64,000 nucleotides of DNA, taken from assembly GCA_018806915.1 (NCBI GenBank), contig JAGKQI010000083.1, positions 558,001-622,000 on the forward strand, written 5' to 3'. The position numbers and the translations under genes are program-made. This DNA is from Phytophthora colocasiae. Its lineage: Eukaryota; Oomycota; Peronosporomycetes; Peronosporales; Peronosporaceae. Under the pieces are notes generated by a model. That model made no database searches, was not told the origin of the DNA, and saw nothing but the letters and a program-made list of their open reading frames with translations. This document shows positions 62,418 through 64,000 of the stretch, piece after piece. Numbering within the stretch: position 1 is the stretch's first letter; every line of letters starts with the position of its first letter.

Positions 62418-62663
62418 CTAGCGTGTTCCATCTCGTCTGCACATGCCGTTGTGGAGCACTCGCATCCCCTTGTTGTCGCAATTGGCCAGGTTGAAAAAAC
62501 ATTTATTCTCGTAGGTGACACCGTTGCTACCACAGACTGGTGGACCCTGAGTGCCATCGCCACCGCCGCAGCGAACATTGGGAACCATGGCGCAGGTAAA
62601 TCCTTCAGCGGAGGCTCCAGCAATCAGGAGCGAGGCGAGTACGGGCAGAATAGCGAACTTCAT
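62418..62663 (-). CDS. Secreted Kazal-type protease inhibitor
   Basis: 81 residues from MKFAILPVLASLLIAGASA, a clear signal peptide. The mature part is one Kazal domain: six cysteines with VCGSNGVTYENKC at the core and a final GMC. The family blocks serine proteases; oomycete members (EPI type) are secreted against host or competitor proteases. The short spacing between the first cysteines (TCAMVPNVRC) and the GGGDGTQG loop are distinctive. The start at 62663 is chosen because it opens the signal peptide. Confidence 0.9.
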   Translation of the reverse strand: MKFAILPVLASLLIAGASAEGFTCAMVPNVRCGGGDGTQGPPVCGSNGVTYENKCFFNLANCDNKGMRVLHNGMCRRDGTR

Positions 62664-63259
62664 TACTTCGGACGTGGTGGTGGTTGGAGGTCTTGAGAGT
62701 ATGAAGAGGTTTTGACTGTGGTGCGTTGCTGGTAAATAGCAAAGTGAAAAAGCGTAGCTAAAGCGAAGTCTTGTTGAATTTTTATCAGTTGCCAACGGAG
62801 TTGGTAATAAAAGCGAACTTGTTTCATCACAACGTTTTGTGCTGCAGTTCCTACTAATCGATCAAGCTGCATCCGGCGTAAACGAAGCATAATACTGTAA
62901 GCTATGACTCATATGGTTAGTTGTCGTTCACTCGCTATTCGCAGATACCTACTGGTTGAGAACATGAGAAGTACACAACATGGAGCAATGCTCTAGGATA
63001 AGCTTACAGTTTTTTTCTGGAAACATTGATGCTTCACTCACTGGCACGATCACAATTGTTATATCATAAACACGAATTTTCATCTGAGGCGCAGACACTG
63101 AAGCAATTTGTGCAAATAAATTGAACCGATAAGTGAGCACACTTGTTTAGTAAGAATGTCGATCCTCAACGGCATGTAAAGAGAACACTAAGAATCGGAA
63201 GTGTTCACCACGTTACTTTCCTCGTTGGGAAATTACTATATCGTGCATGTACTGTACAA
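62664..63259. other. Intergenic region, nothing recognised
   Basis: About 600 bp upstream of the Kazal gene, which should include its promoter. No further gene is seen. Confidence 0.4.
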
Positions 63260-63330
63260 GTCAGACTGCCAATAACAACAAATACTAGTATGACTACAGG
63301 TCAGACTGCCAATAACAACAAATACTAGTA
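63260..63330 (+). repeat. 31-bp direct repeat, two copies
   Basis: GTCAGACTGCCAATAACAAC starts each copy, which ends AAATACTAGTA; copies lie at 63260-63290 and 63300-63330, identical, separated by nine bases. Confidence 0.95.
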
Positions 63331-63396
63331 GGCAAGAGGTAACCTTGCACTAAAATACTATGTAGTAGTATTTTAGTGCAAGGTTACCTCTTGCCT
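63330..63396. repeat. Perfect 31-bp inverted repeat with 5-nt loop
   Basis: Arms 63330-63360 and 63366-63396 are exact complements around TGTAG. The right arm runs on into CTAAACGCACGGTGCTACA, which also occurs, slightly changed, at 62305-62339. It is probably a folded-back transposon end. Confidence 0.93.
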
Positions 63397-63487
63397 AAAC
63401 GCACGGTGCTACATATTAATATGCCAATAAATGCAATCGACGCAAGCACACTACATGTAGTTTCGTCACGCAAAATATCATTCTTGA

Positions 63488-63962
63488 TTAAGATATGCTC
63501 TCAGCTCGCTTGGGAGGGCGTCGGCCGTCTCTGTTGGCTCTTTTGCCAGGCTTGATGAGCCAACTCCATCTATGAAGACAACAAGTACAGGCGTTAGATC
63601 GTTGCCTTTTTCTTTCGTCGAACACGAGTTCGCACCTGTTTAAAGTGACTAGCAGCATCAACAAGAGCTGTGTCTGTCGCTCTTCGCGCTCTTGACAACG
63701 CAAGGCTCCTTCGATCGCGAAAACTGGTACCTGCCTTGGCCGACTCGCTGCTCTCCATGATCTGTTCTCTTGTCCTTGACGTTAACGTTGTAAGCTGTTC
63801 TTTCCACTTGGCCATGCGGTCGCCACGCTGCTTCTCGTAGTCAGTTAGGTTGAAAACCGACTTGTTCTCCGCTTCAAACAGCTCATTTTTCTCCAGAAGA
63901 TCCTGTTCCTGTTGTGGTAACTCCACTTCGACCTGCAACGCTTGGTATTGATCCATCTGTGA
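63488..63962 (-). CDS. Coiled-coil protein, 5' end outside window
   Basis: An exon begins after a splice acceptor (CACTCACAG) at 63962 with MDQYQALQVEVELPQQEQDL. The helix is rich in Glu/Lys/Arg (EKQRGDRMAKWKEQLTTL, RRSLALSRARRATDTALVD). The frame can end in a basic tail at 63594. Alternatively it splices at CAG|GTGCGAAC near 63638 to a short last exon with AHQAWQKSQQRRPTPSQ. Earlier exons lie beyond base 64000. Family not recognised. Confidence 0.5.
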
Positions 63963-64000
63963 GTGAAGCGAGGGTAGAGGTGCCACAGCTACTTGTCCTT

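Noticed and set aside
1..64000. CRISPR arrays, rRNA genes, bacterial operons
   Set aside because: Gene content and spliceosomal introns are eukaryotic; no regularly spaced repeats or rRNA segments were seen.

Overview
The window is nuclear DNA from an oomycete, most likely Phytophthora or a close relative. The genes are eukaryotic, with short GT-AG introns of about 55-100 bp, closely packed neighbours, flagellar assembly genes, a secreted Kazal-type inhibitor, EGF-like secreted proteins and decayed RXLR-type effector sequences. The species cannot be fixed from the sequence alone.

Layout. 1-3482: a divergent pair of paralogues, each joining a Psq-like helix-turn-helix to a uracil-phosphoribosyltransferase-like domain. 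3630-8775: a chaperonin-like protein of the BBS type, an LRRC51-like LRR protein and a Rab escort protein. 8830-14654: a young Copia LTR retrotransposon on the minus strand (252-bp LTRs, 5-bp target duplication), itself cut by a 976-bp Merlin DNA transposon with 37-bp TIRs and a 9-bp target duplication. 16115-22907: a myristoylation-type cysteine-cluster protein, a mitochondrial succinate/fumarate carrier, CKS1, an LC8-like dynein light chain and asparaginyl-tRNA synthetase. 23087-27637: a TRM5 fragment beside a broken NAA50 copy, then intact TRM5 and intact NAA50, then a small secreted protein. 27668-33092: a nuclease-fold protein with an inserted FN3 domain, WDR75 and a SWEET transporter. 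33658-39464: DNAAF2/Kintoun, two coiled-coil proteins, LAMTOR4, RBM42 and RPB6. 39656-46026: an EGF-like secreted protein, two tandem paralogues of an unrecognised repeat family, DAD1 and ETFA. 46149-55608: a cluster of five four-helix membrane proteins with three small single-pass membrane proteins, plus a mitochondrial protein with two COA1/TIM21-like units. 55860-64000: transposon-rich ground with a dead membrane-protein gene hit by a mariner element, a HAD-like protein, RXLR effector remnants, a Kazal inhibitor, repeats and a coiled-coil gene cut by the window edge.

How the parts fit. The first two thirds are mostly housekeeping genes in divergent pairs separated by only about 100-225 bp, which suggests shared promoters. 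Several genes serve the zoospore flagellum (Kintoun, LRRC51-like, LC8-like, BBS-like chaperonin). Four proteins keep an enzyme fold but have lost signature catalytic residues (UPRT-like, EEP nuclease-like, HAD-like, chaperonin-like). The last third is typical fast-evolving oomycete accessory sequence. Intron positions were set by reading splice sites and checking that frames and family alignments join; none is confirmed by transcripts.
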